From: Aeromonas tecta
GTDB lineage: Bacteria > Pseudomonadota > Gammaproteobacteria > Enterobacterales > Aeromonadaceae
Assembly (NCBI RefSeq): GCF_000820185.1
Contig: NZ_CDCA01000020.1
Location: 312,011-376,010, forward strand
Length of the DNA stretch: 64,000 bases
Direction: 5' to 3'
Shown one piece after another: positions 43,539 through 52,568 of the stretch. Positions within the stretch are counted from its first letter, which is position 1, and the number at the start of each line of letters is the position of its first letter. A program made the position numbers and the translations under genes. The notes below the pieces were generated by a model. That model had not been told where the DNA came from. It worked only from the letters and a program-made list of their open reading frames with translations, and did no database searches.

Positions 43539-45133
43539 GGCGATGGCTCCTGAGTGGGTGGGCTGGTGGCATCCTGCAACAGGAACTTGCGTTTGAGGAA
43601 CTGGGCCGGCGAGGTGTTGAGGTTATTGAGCCAGAGCTCATCCGAGCTGGCTTGCGGTGTCTGCTGCTGTTCTACCTTGCCGCCCTTGGAGGAGGTGTTG
43701 TCCTCCACTGTTTTATCGGCCTTCTCATCCGGGGTGCCCGCCTCTTGCTGGGCCTCGTGATCCTTTAGCAGCGCCTGGGCCAGCGCCAGGTTGGCGCTCG
43801 CCTCGGGGAACTTGGGCTGCTTCTTGAGAGCCTGCTGGTAGGCCAGGATCGCCTCCGGGAACTTGAACCGTTTCACATAGCTGTTGCCGAGGTAGAAATA
43901 GGCATTGGCCGTGTCCAGCCGCGCCAGGCTGGCCTCGGCGAGATCGTAATCGGCGGCCAGATAGGCCGAGACTCCTTTCCAGTAAGGATCGCTGAAGTGA
44001 GCCGCCGCCGCTGGGTAGTGGCCATGCTCGAAGGCCCAGCGCCCCTGCTGCGCCTGAGTAAAGAAGGCATCGACAAATGGATTGGCCTGCACCCGCGTCG
44101 GGGTTGCGGTCAGCAGCAGCGCCAGCAAGACGCCCCCCAGCCAGTGCACCTGCCAGCCCCGCCGCACGCAGCACAGGGCCAGCAACGCCAAGGGCCAGCA
44201 CAGCCAGTAACCGGCATCTTTCCAGTGAAGCTGCTGATCGCTGCCTTGCGCCGCCTGGAAATGTTGCTGGGCGTGGAGCTCAATCCAGTCGAGATCGTCA
44301 TCATTCAGGGTGAGGCTGCCGAGGGGGGCATCGGCGGCCTTGGCCAGCCCCTTGAGCCCCGCCTCATCGAAGCTGCCCACGACCGGGCGGCCATCCGGGC
44401 CAATCAGGGGCTGCCCCTTGGCATCGCGGATCAGGGTGCCGTCCTGGCTACCCACTGCCAACACCAGCACCTGTAGCTGGTTGCCTCTTAGACGTTTGTC
44501 GATGGCGTCAAACTGGCTAGGGTCGGCACCATCGGTCAGCAGCACCAGGGTGCCGGGTGACTGCTCGGCCGCCAACAGCTTGTGGGCTTCATCGATGACG
44601 CCGAGCACATCCTTGCCGGGGCGCGGCATCAGATCCGTGGCCAGCACCTGGACGAAGGAGTCGAGCAAGGCCGGATCCTCGGTCGCGGGCAACACCAGGT
44701 GCGCGCTGCCCGCATAGGCGATGAGGGCCGTCTTGGTGCCGGCCCGGCGCAAGATGAGATCGTGCAACTTGTGGCGAATGGCGGCGAGCCGGGTGGGCGG
44801 CACGTCGTCGGCATCCATGGAAGAGGAGAGATCCACCGCCAGGATCAGGGGGGCCCGGTTATCGAGAAAAGAGGGCGTATCCTGCTGCCAAGTTGGGCCT
44901 GCAGCAGCCAAAGCCCCAAAAATCAGCAGGACGGACAGCAGATGTATCGGATGCAGGCTGCGCTCATGGGTGGGGGTGATGACCAGAGAGGCCATCAGAT
45001 GGGGCGCTATGCTGTCGCCGAGCTGGCGTATCAAGTCATGGCGGCGCAGCCAGAGCAGGGGTAACAGGGCCCCCGGCAGGATCAGCAACAACCAGAGGGG
45101 GCGCAGGAAGTGGAAGGCTGCCAGATCGATCAT
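43535..45133 (-). CDS. VWA-TPR protein (BatB/BatC fusion)
   Basis: A 532-residue membrane protein. The N-terminal region has two hydrophobic helices (about 8-25 and 55-75), then a von Willebrand A domain with the MIDAS motif DLSSS. A third helix (near 290-315) precedes TPR repeats at about 370-460 and a Gln/Lys/Ser-rich tail. BatB and BatC are separate genes in many bacteria, but here they are joined. The ATG has GGAGG seven bases upstream and overlaps the BatA stop (ATGA). Confidence 0.87.
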   Translation of the reverse strand: MIDLAAFHFLRPLWLLLILPGALLPLLWLRRHDLIRQLGDSIAPHLMASLVITPTHERSLHPIHLLSVLLIFGALAAAGPTWQQDTPSFLDNRAPLILAVDLSSSMDADDVPPTRLAAIRHKLHDLILRRAGTKTALIAYAGSAHLVLPATEDPALLDSFVQVLATDLMPRPGKDVLGVIDEAHKLLAAEQSPGTLVLLTDGADPSQFDAIDKRLRGNQLQVLVLAVGSQDGTLIRDAKGQPLIGPDGRPVVGSFDEAGLKGLAKAADAPLGSLTLNDDDLDWIELHAQQHFQAAQGSDQQLHWKDAGYWLCWPLALLALCCVRRGWQVHWLGGVLLALLLTATPTRVQANPFVDAFFTQAQQGRWAFEHGHYPAAAAHFSDPYWKGVSAYLAADYDLAEASLARLDTANAYFYLGNSYVKRFKFPEAILAYQQALKKQPKFPEASANLALAQALLKDHEAQQEAGTPDEKADKTVEDNTSSKGGKVEQQQTPQASSDELWLNNLNTSPAQFLKRKFLLQDATSPPTQEPSP

Positions 45134-46122
45134 GAAGGCCCCTCCCCGGCTCTGGGCATGGGAGTGCGTCTGCCCAGCAGGGCGGCGGTCAGGTGACAGA
45201 TCAATAGCAGCAGCAGGCCAGCCCCGAGCGGCCACCAGAACAGATCCCGTTTGGGCTGATGGCTGAGGGTCTTCACCTTGTGGGGGGTCAGCTTGTCCAG
45301 GGTGTCGTAGACGGCTTGCAGCGCCTGGCGGTCATCGGCCCTGAAGAAACGCCCGCCAGTGGTGCTGGCGATCTTCATCAGCACCTGCAGGTCGACCTTG
45401 GCCTCGCCGCTGGCCGCAGGATCGCCGATACCGATGGTGTGCACCTTGATCCCTCTGTCATGGGCCAGCTGGGCGGCATGTTCCGGGGTGATGGCGCTGC
45501 CGGTGTCGTTGCCGTCGGTCAGCAGGATCAGCACCTTGTCTCGCTCCTCGGTCTTTGCCAGCAGCTTGATGGCCAGGCCGATGGCATCCCCGAGCGCCGT
45601 ATTGGGCCCCGCCATGCCGATACCGACCTCATCGAGCAGCAGCTGCAGGCTGGCGTGATCCAGGGTCAGCGGGGCCTGGGGATAGGCACCAGTGCCGAAG
45701 ACAATCAGGCCGAGCCGATCATCCTTGCGCTGCTTGATAAAGTCGTGCACCGCCTCCTTCACCGCACTCAGCCGATCCGTCTGTTGTCCGTCCGGGTTGG
45801 TGTAATCCCGGGTCTCCATGGATTGGGAGATATCGATGGCCAGCATGATGTCGCGGGTGGGGGTGTCGTGGCGAATGGGCTGCTCGACCAGCACCGGACG
45901 GGCGCAGGCCGTCACCAGCAAGCACCAGACCAGCAGATTGAGAATGAGCTGCCAACGCCCACCACTCAGGCTGCGGGGGGCCAGCCCCAGAGCCTGATCC
46001 ATGGCGGCGAAGAAGGGCACCCGCAAGGCGCTGCGGGCGGCGCGATATTCGGGCAGGTAGCGATAGGCCAGCCAGGGCAGCGGCAACAGGAGCAGCGCCC
46101 AGGGCGCATCAAACTGCCACAT
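45130..46122 (-). CDS. BatA-like VWA-domain protein
   Basis: A 330-residue inner-membrane protein with a short N-terminal helix, a second helix near 55-75, a von Willebrand A domain with MIDAS motif DISQS (about residue 95), and a C-terminal helix. It is proposed to work as a metal-binding partner of the MoxR ATPase. It overlaps the next gene by four bases and the DUF4381 gene by 14. Confidence 0.88.
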   Translation of the reverse strand: MWQFDAPWALLLLPLPWLAYRYLPEYRAARSALRVPFFAAMDQALGLAPRSLSGGRWQLILNLLVWCLLVTACARPVLVEQPIRHDTPTRDIMLAIDISQSMETRDYTNPDGQQTDRLSAVKEAVHDFIKQRKDDRLGLIVFGTGAYPQAPLTLDHASLQLLLDEVGIGMAGPNTALGDAIGLAIKLLAKTEERDKVLILLTDGNDTGSAITPEHAAQLAHDRGIKVHTIGIGDPAASGEAKVDLQVLMKIASTTGGRFFRADDRQALQAVYDTLDKLTPHKVKTLSHQPKRDLFWWPLGAGLLLLLICHLTAALLGRRTPMPRAGEGPS

Positions 46123-46612
46123 GGTGCTCTCCTATCCAGCGCCGGCTGAGACTGAGCAGCCCATCGACGCGATTGCCCGGCATGTTCAGTACCTGCTCGG
46201 ATGGCGCGTAGGCGAGGATGAATAGATCGTCGGCAAATTCGGCGGGCAGCGGGAAAGGGGCGCTCTTGGCCATAAAGCCCTGCCAGGCTTCATTACCGAG
46301 CTTGGCTGCCGCAGCGCCACCCGGCATGGAGAGGGCGACGCGTTTGAGCAACACCGGGAGCTCGCGCAGGGCCGCGAGCCTGGCGCCATCGTCGCCAAGG
46401 GAATCTTGCAGCACATCGAGTCGGGCCAGCGCCTCCCGACGATAGCGGTCACGGCGCCACTGCCACCAGCGCCGCCCCCCCCACAGCAGGAGCAAGAGCA
46501 GCGCAATGAGCAGCAGCACTGCCCAGCCCCAGGTCTGGGGCAGATAGCTGACGGGGGGCGTGGGGATGGCCAGCTCCTTGAGCTGATCGATGGCGGGCAC
46601 CTTGGCCGTCAT
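46109..46612 (-). CDS. DUF4381 membrane protein
   Basis: A 167-residue protein with one transmembrane helix (about 30-47) and a cytosolic basic region (RRWWQWRRDRYRREAL). Length and position between DUF58 and BatA genes match the DUF4381 family. Function unknown; probably a membrane part of the MoxR-Bat complex. Confidence 0.8.
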   Translation of the reverse strand: MTAKVPAIDQLKELAIPTPPVSYLPQTWGWAVLLLIALLLLLLWGGRRWWQWRRDRYRREALARLDVLQDSLGDDGARLAALRELPVLLKRVALSMPGGAAAAKLGNEAWQGFMAKSAPFPLPAEFADDLFILAYAPSEQVLNMPGNRVDGLLSLSRRWIGEHHVAV

Positions 46613-47565
46613 CCGGCCCTCCTCGTCAAGCGGCCAAGTTCCAGGCGCAGTTGGCCGATGACCTCCTCGCCGGTGCTGACCATCATCAGCGGCACCTGGC
46701 TGCGGCGCAGCAGCTCGGCGACATCCCGCAGCCGCCCGGCGAGAAACTCCCCGAGTGGCTGCTGTACCTGCTTGCTGCCCACTTGCAGCTCCCGCTGCAC
46801 CGTGCCCTGCGTGATGGTGATCCTGCCCTTGTCGGGCAGTTGCAGGGCGATGGGGTCATAGACCTGCATGGCGATGACATCGTTATGGGCGCTGAGCTGG
46901 CGCAGCAGTTGCAGCGTCTTCGCCCCGGCGCCGGCAAAGTCGCTGATGATGCAGATGAGGTGGTCGTGACCGGCGGTGGCGAGGCAGTGGCGCAACACTG
47001 TATCGAGTTGATTCTGTTGTTCGGTTTCCGGCCGGCTGGCGTGCAGCTCGTGGTTCGCCCGGATCACGGCCGCGCACAGGGCCTCGATACGGGCGCGACT
47101 GCGCTGGGGGCGAATGTGCTCGATCTTGTCGTCGCCAAACACCATGCCGCCGACTCGGTCACCGGCGTGGAAGGCTATCCAGGCCGAGAGGGAAGCCAGC
47201 TCGGCCGCCGTCACCGACTTGAAGCTGCGGCGGGAGCCGAAATACATGCTCATGCGCTGATCCACCAGCAGCAGGGTCGGGCGATCCCGCTCCTCGGTGA
47301 AGGTGCGCACGAAGGGTTTGCCATAACGCAGGGTGGCGCGGGCGTCGAGGTGGCGCAGATCATCCCCTGGGGTGTAGTTGCGCAGCTCATCGAAACTCAG
47401 GCCGCGGCCCCGCAGGCGGGAGGCGTGCGCCCCTGAGAGGATGCTGGACAGGGGTTGGCGAGAGAGAAAACTGAGCCCGCGACTGCGCTGCTCCAGCGCC
47501 ATCAGCTGGGCGAGGGAGGCATACACGAAGCCATCCGGGGCGGCGAGACGCGTCTCTGTGGTCAT
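46609..47565 (-). CDS. DUF58-domain protein
   Basis: A 318-residue soluble protein with the DUF58 signature (SRLRGRGLSFDELRNYTPGDDLRHLD, given here in short: GRGLSFDELRNY near residue 53) and a VWA-like fold. The VWA-type metal site is partly altered (LLVDQRMSM replaces DxSxS). The gene follows moxR by eight bases, as in most MoxR operons. Confidence 0.87.
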   Translation of the reverse strand: MTTETRLAAPDGFVYASLAQLMALEQRSRGLSFLSRQPLSSILSGAHASRLRGRGLSFDELRNYTPGDDLRHLDARATLRYGKPFVRTFTEERDRPTLLLVDQRMSMYFGSRRSFKSVTAAELASLSAWIAFHAGDRVGGMVFGDDKIEHIRPQRSRARIEALCAAVIRANHELHASRPETEQQNQLDTVLRHCLATAGHDHLICIISDFAGAGAKTLQLLRQLSAHNDVIAMQVYDPIALQLPDKGRITITQGTVQRELQVGSKQVQQPLGEFLAGRLRDVAELLRRSQVPLMMVSTGEEVIGQLRLELGRLTRRAG

Positions 47566-47573
47566 GACGCCGC

Positions 47574-48551
47574 CTAGGCCGGGATGGCGACGTGGTCGAG
47601 CAGGCGATTTATGACGTCGTCCGCGCTCACCCCGTCGGCAACGGCGTCATAGGAGAGTTGCAGTCGATGGCGCAGCACCGGGTGCACCACGGCGCGCACA
47701 TGATCCGGCGTGACGAAGTCGTCACCGGCCAGCCAGGCTTGCGCTCGTGCCACCCGATCCAGGCTGATACCGCCGCGCGGGCTGGCACCGATGGCGATCC
47801 AGCGGGCAAGATCGGCGTCGTAATCGGCCGGGTGACGAGTGGCATTGATGAGGGCCATCAGATAGTTGTCGATGGCCTCGGAGACATAGATGGCGGCCAC
47901 CTCGCGCCTGGCCGCGAAGATCACCTCCTGGGGCAGATGATCCGGCTGTTGCTGCTCACCGGCCTGCTGTTGCTGATCCTCGCCCCGAATAAGGCGCAGG
48001 ATGCGGATCTCGTCCTCCACCTTGGGATAATCCAGGTGCAGCTTCATCAGGAAGCGATCCATCTGGGCTTCCGGCAGGGGGTAGGTACCCTCCTGCTCGA
48101 TGGGGTTCTGGGTCGCCAGCACCATGAACAGGGAAGACATGGGATAACTCTGGCCCGCCACCGTGATCTGGCGCTCCTCCATGGCTTCCAGCAAGGCGGC
48201 CTGCACCTTGGCCGGGGCGCGGTTGATCTCGTCGGCCAGGATGACGTTGCCAAACAGCGGGCCCTGCTGGAACTTGATCTGGCTGCCGGTAGGGGTCTGC
48301 TGCAGGATCTCGCCGCCCGTGATGTCCGAGGGCAGGAGATCCGGCGTGAACTGGATGCGGCTCATCTTGGCGTCGAGGTGAACAGCCAGCGCCTTGACGG
48401 TGCGGGTTTTGGCGAGCCCGGGAAGACTCTCCAGCAAGACATGGCCATTGGCCAGCAATCCCAGCAGCACGTGGCGAATGGTATCGGTCTGGCCAAATAC
48501 CATGGCGGCGACGTTCGCCTCCAACTGGGTGATCTGTTCGCGTATCGTCAC
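47574..48551 (-). CDS. MoxR-type AAA+ ATPase
   Basis: A 325-residue AAA+ ATPase proposed to act as a chaperone that assembles or activates metal- or cofactor-containing proteins. It shows a Walker A loop (ESLPGLAKTR), a Walker B ILADEINRAP, the sensor 1 segment VLATQNPIEQEGTYPLPEAQ and arginine finger region. The GTG at 48551 has an AAGGAA site at eight bases; the longer ATG start at 48590 lacks one. First gene of the MoxR/Bat/HAD operon. Confidence 0.9.
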   Translation of the reverse strand: MTIREQITQLEANVAAMVFGQTDTIRHVLLGLLANGHVLLESLPGLAKTRTVKALAVHLDAKMSRIQFTPDLLPSDITGGEILQQTPTGSQIKFQQGPLFGNVILADEINRAPAKVQAALLEAMEERQITVAGQSYPMSSLFMVLATQNPIEQEGTYPLPEAQMDRFLMKLHLDYPKVEDEIRILRLIRGEDQQQQAGEQQQPDHLPQEVIFAARREVAAIYVSEAIDNYLMALINATRHPADYDADLARWIAIGASPRGGISLDRVARAQAWLAGDDFVTPDHVRAVVHPVLRHRLQLSYDAVADGVSADDVINRLLDHVAIPA

Positions 48552-48769
48552 AATTCCATTCCTTGGCAAGGTGAGTCGAATGAGGGTCATAAGCCGGGCA
48601 TCGCAACAGGCGATACCCCCATGACTGTCTCCCTCAAGATGATAGGCGTCGATGATTTGATGTATGAAGATTACACAATATGGTTGTTTCCAAGCGATGA
48701 CAATAGACCCATTTGATTTCTTTTTTCCTTATATATGATGCATCTAGGACGCATTGTTGGTCGTCATTC

Positions 48770-48804
48770 GGGTCACAACAGGGGGCCATCCCCTGCTGTG
48801 ACCC
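48770..48804. terminator. Hairpin between moxR and the multihaem gene
   Basis: GGGTCACAACAGGGG pairs with CCCCTGCTGTGACCC at 14 of 15 positions, just after the multihaem stop codon. The T-run is weak; it may be a terminator or an RNA-stability element. Confidence 0.5.
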
Positions 48805-48813
48805 TTGGTGCAC

Positions 48814-51144
48814 TCATTTGGTCCAGTAGGGCTCAATGGCCAGCAGGCGGGGATCCTGCGGGGCGGCTTTGCGCATCCGTTTGACGTAGCCGAACGCCTC
48901 ATCCTGCTCGCCAGCAATGGCATGCAGATAGATGAGGGTGTAGAGCAAGTCGGGATCCTCAGGTGCCTGCTCCAGCCCGGCCCGCAAGGCGGAAAGTGCC
49001 TCGTCACGGCGATTCAGCTGGGAGAGCAGCAGCCCCTGGTTGTAGCGGATCCGCACGTTGCCCGGCAGTTCGGTGGCCGCCTTGTCCAGCCAGTTCACGG
49101 CTTCCTCCGTTTTGCCACGCTCCACCAACAGCAGCGCCAGCATATACGCGAGGTTTCCGTGATCTGAAGTGGGCATTTTATCTAGTGCGAGCCCTTCTCG
49201 TAGCAGCGTCTCTGCTTCGTCCAGCTGCTGGGTCGCACTGGCCAGGGTCACCAGGTTGACCCGGGCTGGCACGAAGTAGGGATCCATCCGCAGGGCCTGG
49301 CGATACTCGGCCATGGCCTCCTGCTGGCGACCCTGGCGCGTCAGCAGCACCGCCAGATTGAGCCGTCCTCCCGGCAGATCCGCATTGCCACGCAGGCGCC
49401 GTTCATAATCTGCGAGCTGGCGCTGGAACCCCGCCCGCTCGGCCTCGGGCAAGCGGTCCAATGGAATGTCGGCGAGGGCCCGGATGGCTTCGTCCCGTAC
49501 CGCCAGGCTCGGGTCCTGCAGCAGCGGCAGCAGGTCGTCCTGCCGCGCCATGGGCGGCGTATTGACGAAACCGGAGACGGCATAGGCCCGCACCAGGGCG
49601 CTCTCATCCTTGAGGGCCAGGCGCAGGCTCGGCAGTGCAGGCAGACCGAGATCCGCCAGCTGCTCGGCCGCGGTGGCGCGCACGATGGCGGCTTTTTCCT
49701 TATCCGTCAGCAGGGCGCCGAGCAGTTCGAGGGCATTGCCCTGACCGCTGCGCACCGCCTGGAAGCTCTCGCCGTAGTGCGCGGGTCGCTGCGGTTTGTC
49801 ATACCAGCTGTCGATGGCCTTGGCCGCCCACGCGGGCTGCTTGCCCTGATGACAGCTGGTGCAGGCATCCGGGCTGGCGGTCTTGGCCGCCAGATCCGGG
49901 CGCGGGATGCGCAGGCTGTGGTCGCGGCGCGGATCCACCACCATGTAGGTCTTGGTCGGCATGTGGCAATTGACGCACTGGGCCCCGGCGCTGCCCGGCT
50001 CATGATGATGGTGCGCCTTGTTGTCATACTCCTTGGCCTGCAGGCTGGGGAAGCGGCTGGTCGGCGGCTGGGGGTTGTGGCATTGCACACAGAGGGCGTT
50101 GCCCTCCAGCTTGATCTTGGTGCTATGGGGGTTATGGCAGTCGCTACACCCCACCCCGGCGGCGAACATCTTGCTCTGGGTGAAGGAGTCGAATTCGTAG
50201 ACCTCGCCGTCGATCTGGCCATCGGCATGGTAGAGGGAGGTTCGCAGCGTGGTGGGCAGACTCTGATCCAGTTGCGGATGGCCCGGCATCTGGCCGGTGC
50301 CGAGCCCTTGCCTGCGGCTGTGGCAGAAGGCGCACTGCTCCACCTGCCCCTTGCTGCCGAGCGCCTTGGTGTCGACGCCGAGACCATAGTGATCATCCGG
50401 CGCCTTGGCACTGCCGCCCGCCTTGTGCTGATTGGCCCAGGTCACGTGGTTCTGGCTCGGGCCGTGGCAGGCCTGACAGCCGACGGTCTGCTCGTGCCAG
50501 CTGGTGCTGAAGCTGTCGCTCTTGTCGTCGTAACCCTTGCTCAGAGCGGTGGAGTGACAGTCGGCGCACATGGCGTTCCAGTTCTGGTAGCGACCGGTCC
50601 AGTGCAGGGGATCGCTGGTGGCAAAGCGCTGACCGGGGTAGAGGGAGAACCAGCGCTGCCCGCCTTCCCCCTTCGGGCGGCTATCCCAGGCCAGGGTCAG
50701 GGCCTGCAGGCGGCCACGGGAGTGTTCGACCAGGTATTGTTGCAGCGGGTAGTGGCCAAAGGTGTAGAGGATCTTGACGTCGGTGGGCTTGCCATCCTCT
50801 CCCTCCAGATTGGCGAAGAACGCATCCCCCTTGCGAAAGAAGCGGGCCTTGACGCCGGCCTCATCGAAGCTGGCGTCCTTGAAGTCGCCAAGCACGTTGT
50901 CCGGGGTAGCGTGGCGCATGGCCCAGGCGTGATCGGAATCCTTCCATTGGGCGACCTGGCTCTCATGGCAGTCGAGGCAGCTCGCCTCGGGGGCATAGCC
51001 GTTGGCCTCGGTGGCGAGAGCGGGAGATTGGCCTGGCTCGGCAAGGGCCGGAGCGGCGACAAACAACAGCCAGCCCCAGAGGCCGGCCAACAACATGGCC
51101 ATGATCCGGCGCGGCAACCCGCGTCTACAACATCTATCCCTCAC
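48814..51144 (-). CDS. Eight-haem c-type cytochrome with HEAT and TPR repeats
   Basis: A 776-residue exported protein. Eight CxxCH motifs are visible (CLDCH, CADCH, CQACH, CAFCH, CSDCH, CVQCH, CVNCH, CTSCH) in the first 440 residues. A region with HEAT-like repeats (ADLGLPALPSLRLALKDESAL) follows at about 480-570, then TPR repeats to the C-terminus. The signal peptide is preceded by a short basic stretch (RDRCCRRGLPRR), and the GTG start has AAGGAG six bases upstream. It is likely a periplasmic electron-transfer protein; the partner is not in the window. Confidence 0.85.
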   Translation of the reverse strand: MRDRCCRRGLPRRIMAMLLAGLWGWLLFVAAPALAEPGQSPALATEANGYAPEASCLDCHESQVAQWKDSDHAWAMRHATPDNVLGDFKDASFDEAGVKARFFRKGDAFFANLEGEDGKPTDVKILYTFGHYPLQQYLVEHSRGRLQALTLAWDSRPKGEGGQRWFSLYPGQRFATSDPLHWTGRYQNWNAMCADCHSTALSKGYDDKSDSFSTSWHEQTVGCQACHGPSQNHVTWANQHKAGGSAKAPDDHYGLGVDTKALGSKGQVEQCAFCHSRRQGLGTGQMPGHPQLDQSLPTTLRTSLYHADGQIDGEVYEFDSFTQSKMFAAGVGCSDCHNPHSTKIKLEGNALCVQCHNPQPPTSRFPSLQAKEYDNKAHHHHEPGSAGAQCVNCHMPTKTYMVVDPRRDHSLRIPRPDLAAKTASPDACTSCHQGKQPAWAAKAIDSWYDKPQRPAHYGESFQAVRSGQGNALELLGALLTDKEKAAIVRATAAEQLADLGLPALPSLRLALKDESALVRAYAVSGFVNTPPMARQDDLLPLLQDPSLAVRDEAIRALADIPLDRLPEAERAGFQRQLADYERRLRGNADLPGGRLNLAVLLTRQGRQQEAMAEYRQALRMDPYFVPARVNLVTLASATQQLDEAETLLREGLALDKMPTSDHGNLAYMLALLLVERGKTEEAVNWLDKAATELPGNVRIRYNQGLLLSQLNRRDEALSALRAGLEQAPEDPDLLYTLIYLHAIAGEQDEAFGYVKRMRKAAPQDPRLLAIEPYWTK

Positions 51145-51487
51145 AACGTGCTCCTTGCTTGCCCGTGATATCGAGCGTTCTTGTTATCTGATGCGTGGAT
51201 GGCAATACAGCATCACCGCCACAGGCCGGGATCCTTCCGGCAAGTCGTGAAAGTGGGCGTCGTCATATGACCGACGTGACTGATTCTCTTGGTTATTTAA
51301 GTATCACTACGGCGTGACTCCCTCAAGGTCTAAATGGAGACCAGCGGAAAGTGGATGCAGGAAAATGCCCATGTCTGCCAAGCAGCAAGTGGATAAAACT
51401 GCACTCAGAGCGCGTCACCCTGACTGCACCAATGCAAAGGGCCGCCAGTCACGGCAGCCCCTTTGCTATGTTTTGCGGATTACCGAC
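51145..51487. other. Interval between GNAT and multihaem genes
   Basis: About 340 bases upstream of the cytochrome gene. It holds a GCAAAGGG...CCCTTTGC hairpin (51434-51467) that probably ends the GNAT transcript. No gene or clear FNR/CRP site is seen. Confidence 0.45.
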
Positions 51488-52009
51488 TCAGACCGCGACG
51501 CTTTCCCGCTTTGGATCTTCCAGCAGCAGGCACTCCTCTTCGTCCGTCCCCAGCTTGACCAGCCGACCCTGACTCAGCCCCAGCTTGGCCAAGAGCCCAA
51601 CCGAGCGCTCGTTGCCCGCCGTGACGATGGCGATCACCCGCTCGATGCCGAGGCGCTCACGCCCATCCTGCAGCGCCGCCTGCGCCGCTTCGACACCATA
51701 GCCCTGGCCACGATAGGCCGGCAGGAAGGCGTAGCCGATGTCCTCGCACGGCAGGGTATCGCGCTTGATGAGGCCGCAGATACCGATCTTGGCGCCGTCT
51801 TCCCGCCGACTGACCAGGTAGAGACCGTGCCCATGCTGGGCATAGCTGACCGCAGGCCCCTGCTGGATATAGTCTTCGGCATCGCTCAGGGTGCGTACCC
51901 CGCGATCGCCGATGTAGCGATGAAAATCGCCATCATTGAGCAACTCGAGGATAAAGGGGGCGTCGACGGTGGTTAATTCGCGCAGGGTGAGGCGCTCGGA
52001 GAGGATCAT
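51488..52009 (-). CDS. RimJ/RimL-type GNAT acetyltransferase
   Basis: A 173-residue GNAT of the RimJ/RimL class. Landmarks are the N-terminal SERLTLRELT, the acetyl-CoA region PAYRGQGYGVEA near residue 102, and NERSVGLLAKLGL near 133. RimJ and RimL acetylate ribosomal protein N-termini, but many relatives act on small molecules, so the target is open. The ATG at 52009 is the family's usual start; a TTG at 52045 is less likely. Confidence 0.82.
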   Translation of the reverse strand: MILSERLTLRELTTVDAPFILELLNDGDFHRYIGDRGVRTLSDAEDYIQQGPAVSYAQHGHGLYLVSRREDGAKIGICGLIKRDTLPCEDIGYAFLPAYRGQGYGVEAAQAALQDGRERLGIERVIAIVTAGNERSVGLLAKLGLSQGRLVKLGTDEEECLLLEDPKRESVAV

Positions 52010-52230
52010 GGCAAGGGCTCTTCTTTTAGGAATTATCGGGAACAAGACAGACCACCAAGACTGCCCCCACCGCGGCCCCTTGGCAAGATCCAGCGCTCAG
52101 AAGTGGCGGCGAAGCAGCACAAAGCCGCGATAATGCCGCTCTCGGCCAGAATTTCTCCCTATCTGACACCAGCCCCGCCGCCGGTTGCGGCTATACTGCG
52201 CTCCCTAATTGCCTCATCAGGACAGATACC

Positions 52231-52494
52231 ATGACCGAGAACACCGAATTTTTCGACGAACAAACCCTGCTGGAGATGGTGGATAACCAGCTCGCCGACG
52301 GCAACCCCTCACAGGTGAAGGCCACCCTGATGCGGCTGGTGATGACCGGCACCCCGCGGGAAGAGGCGCTGCAATACATCGCCTGCGCCCTCGGCGCCGA
52401 GCTGATGGCGATGGAAGCCGAACAGGGTCCCTTCAACCTGCCCCGCTACGTCGAGTTTCTCGACAGCCTGCCCGAGATGCCCTGGGCCGAATAA
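52231..52494 (+). CDS. Small conserved acidic protein of unknown function
   Basis: An 87-residue, strongly acidic soluble protein (net negative, ending MPWAE) of helical character, with TLMRLVMTGTPREEALQYIACALGAEL in the middle. No domain is recognised. It precedes the zinc peptidase gene by 74 bases on the same strand and may share a transcript. Confidence 0.7.
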   Translation: MTENTEFFDEQTLLEMVDNQLADGNPSQVKATLMRLVMTGTPREEALQYIACALGAELMAMEAEQGPFNLPRYVEFLDSLPEMPWAE

Positions 52495-52568
52495 GCTTCC
52501 CTCATTAGGCAAGCTCGGCGGCCAGCCATTATCATTACTGCCACAGCCAATGACGGGAGTAAGCGGAT

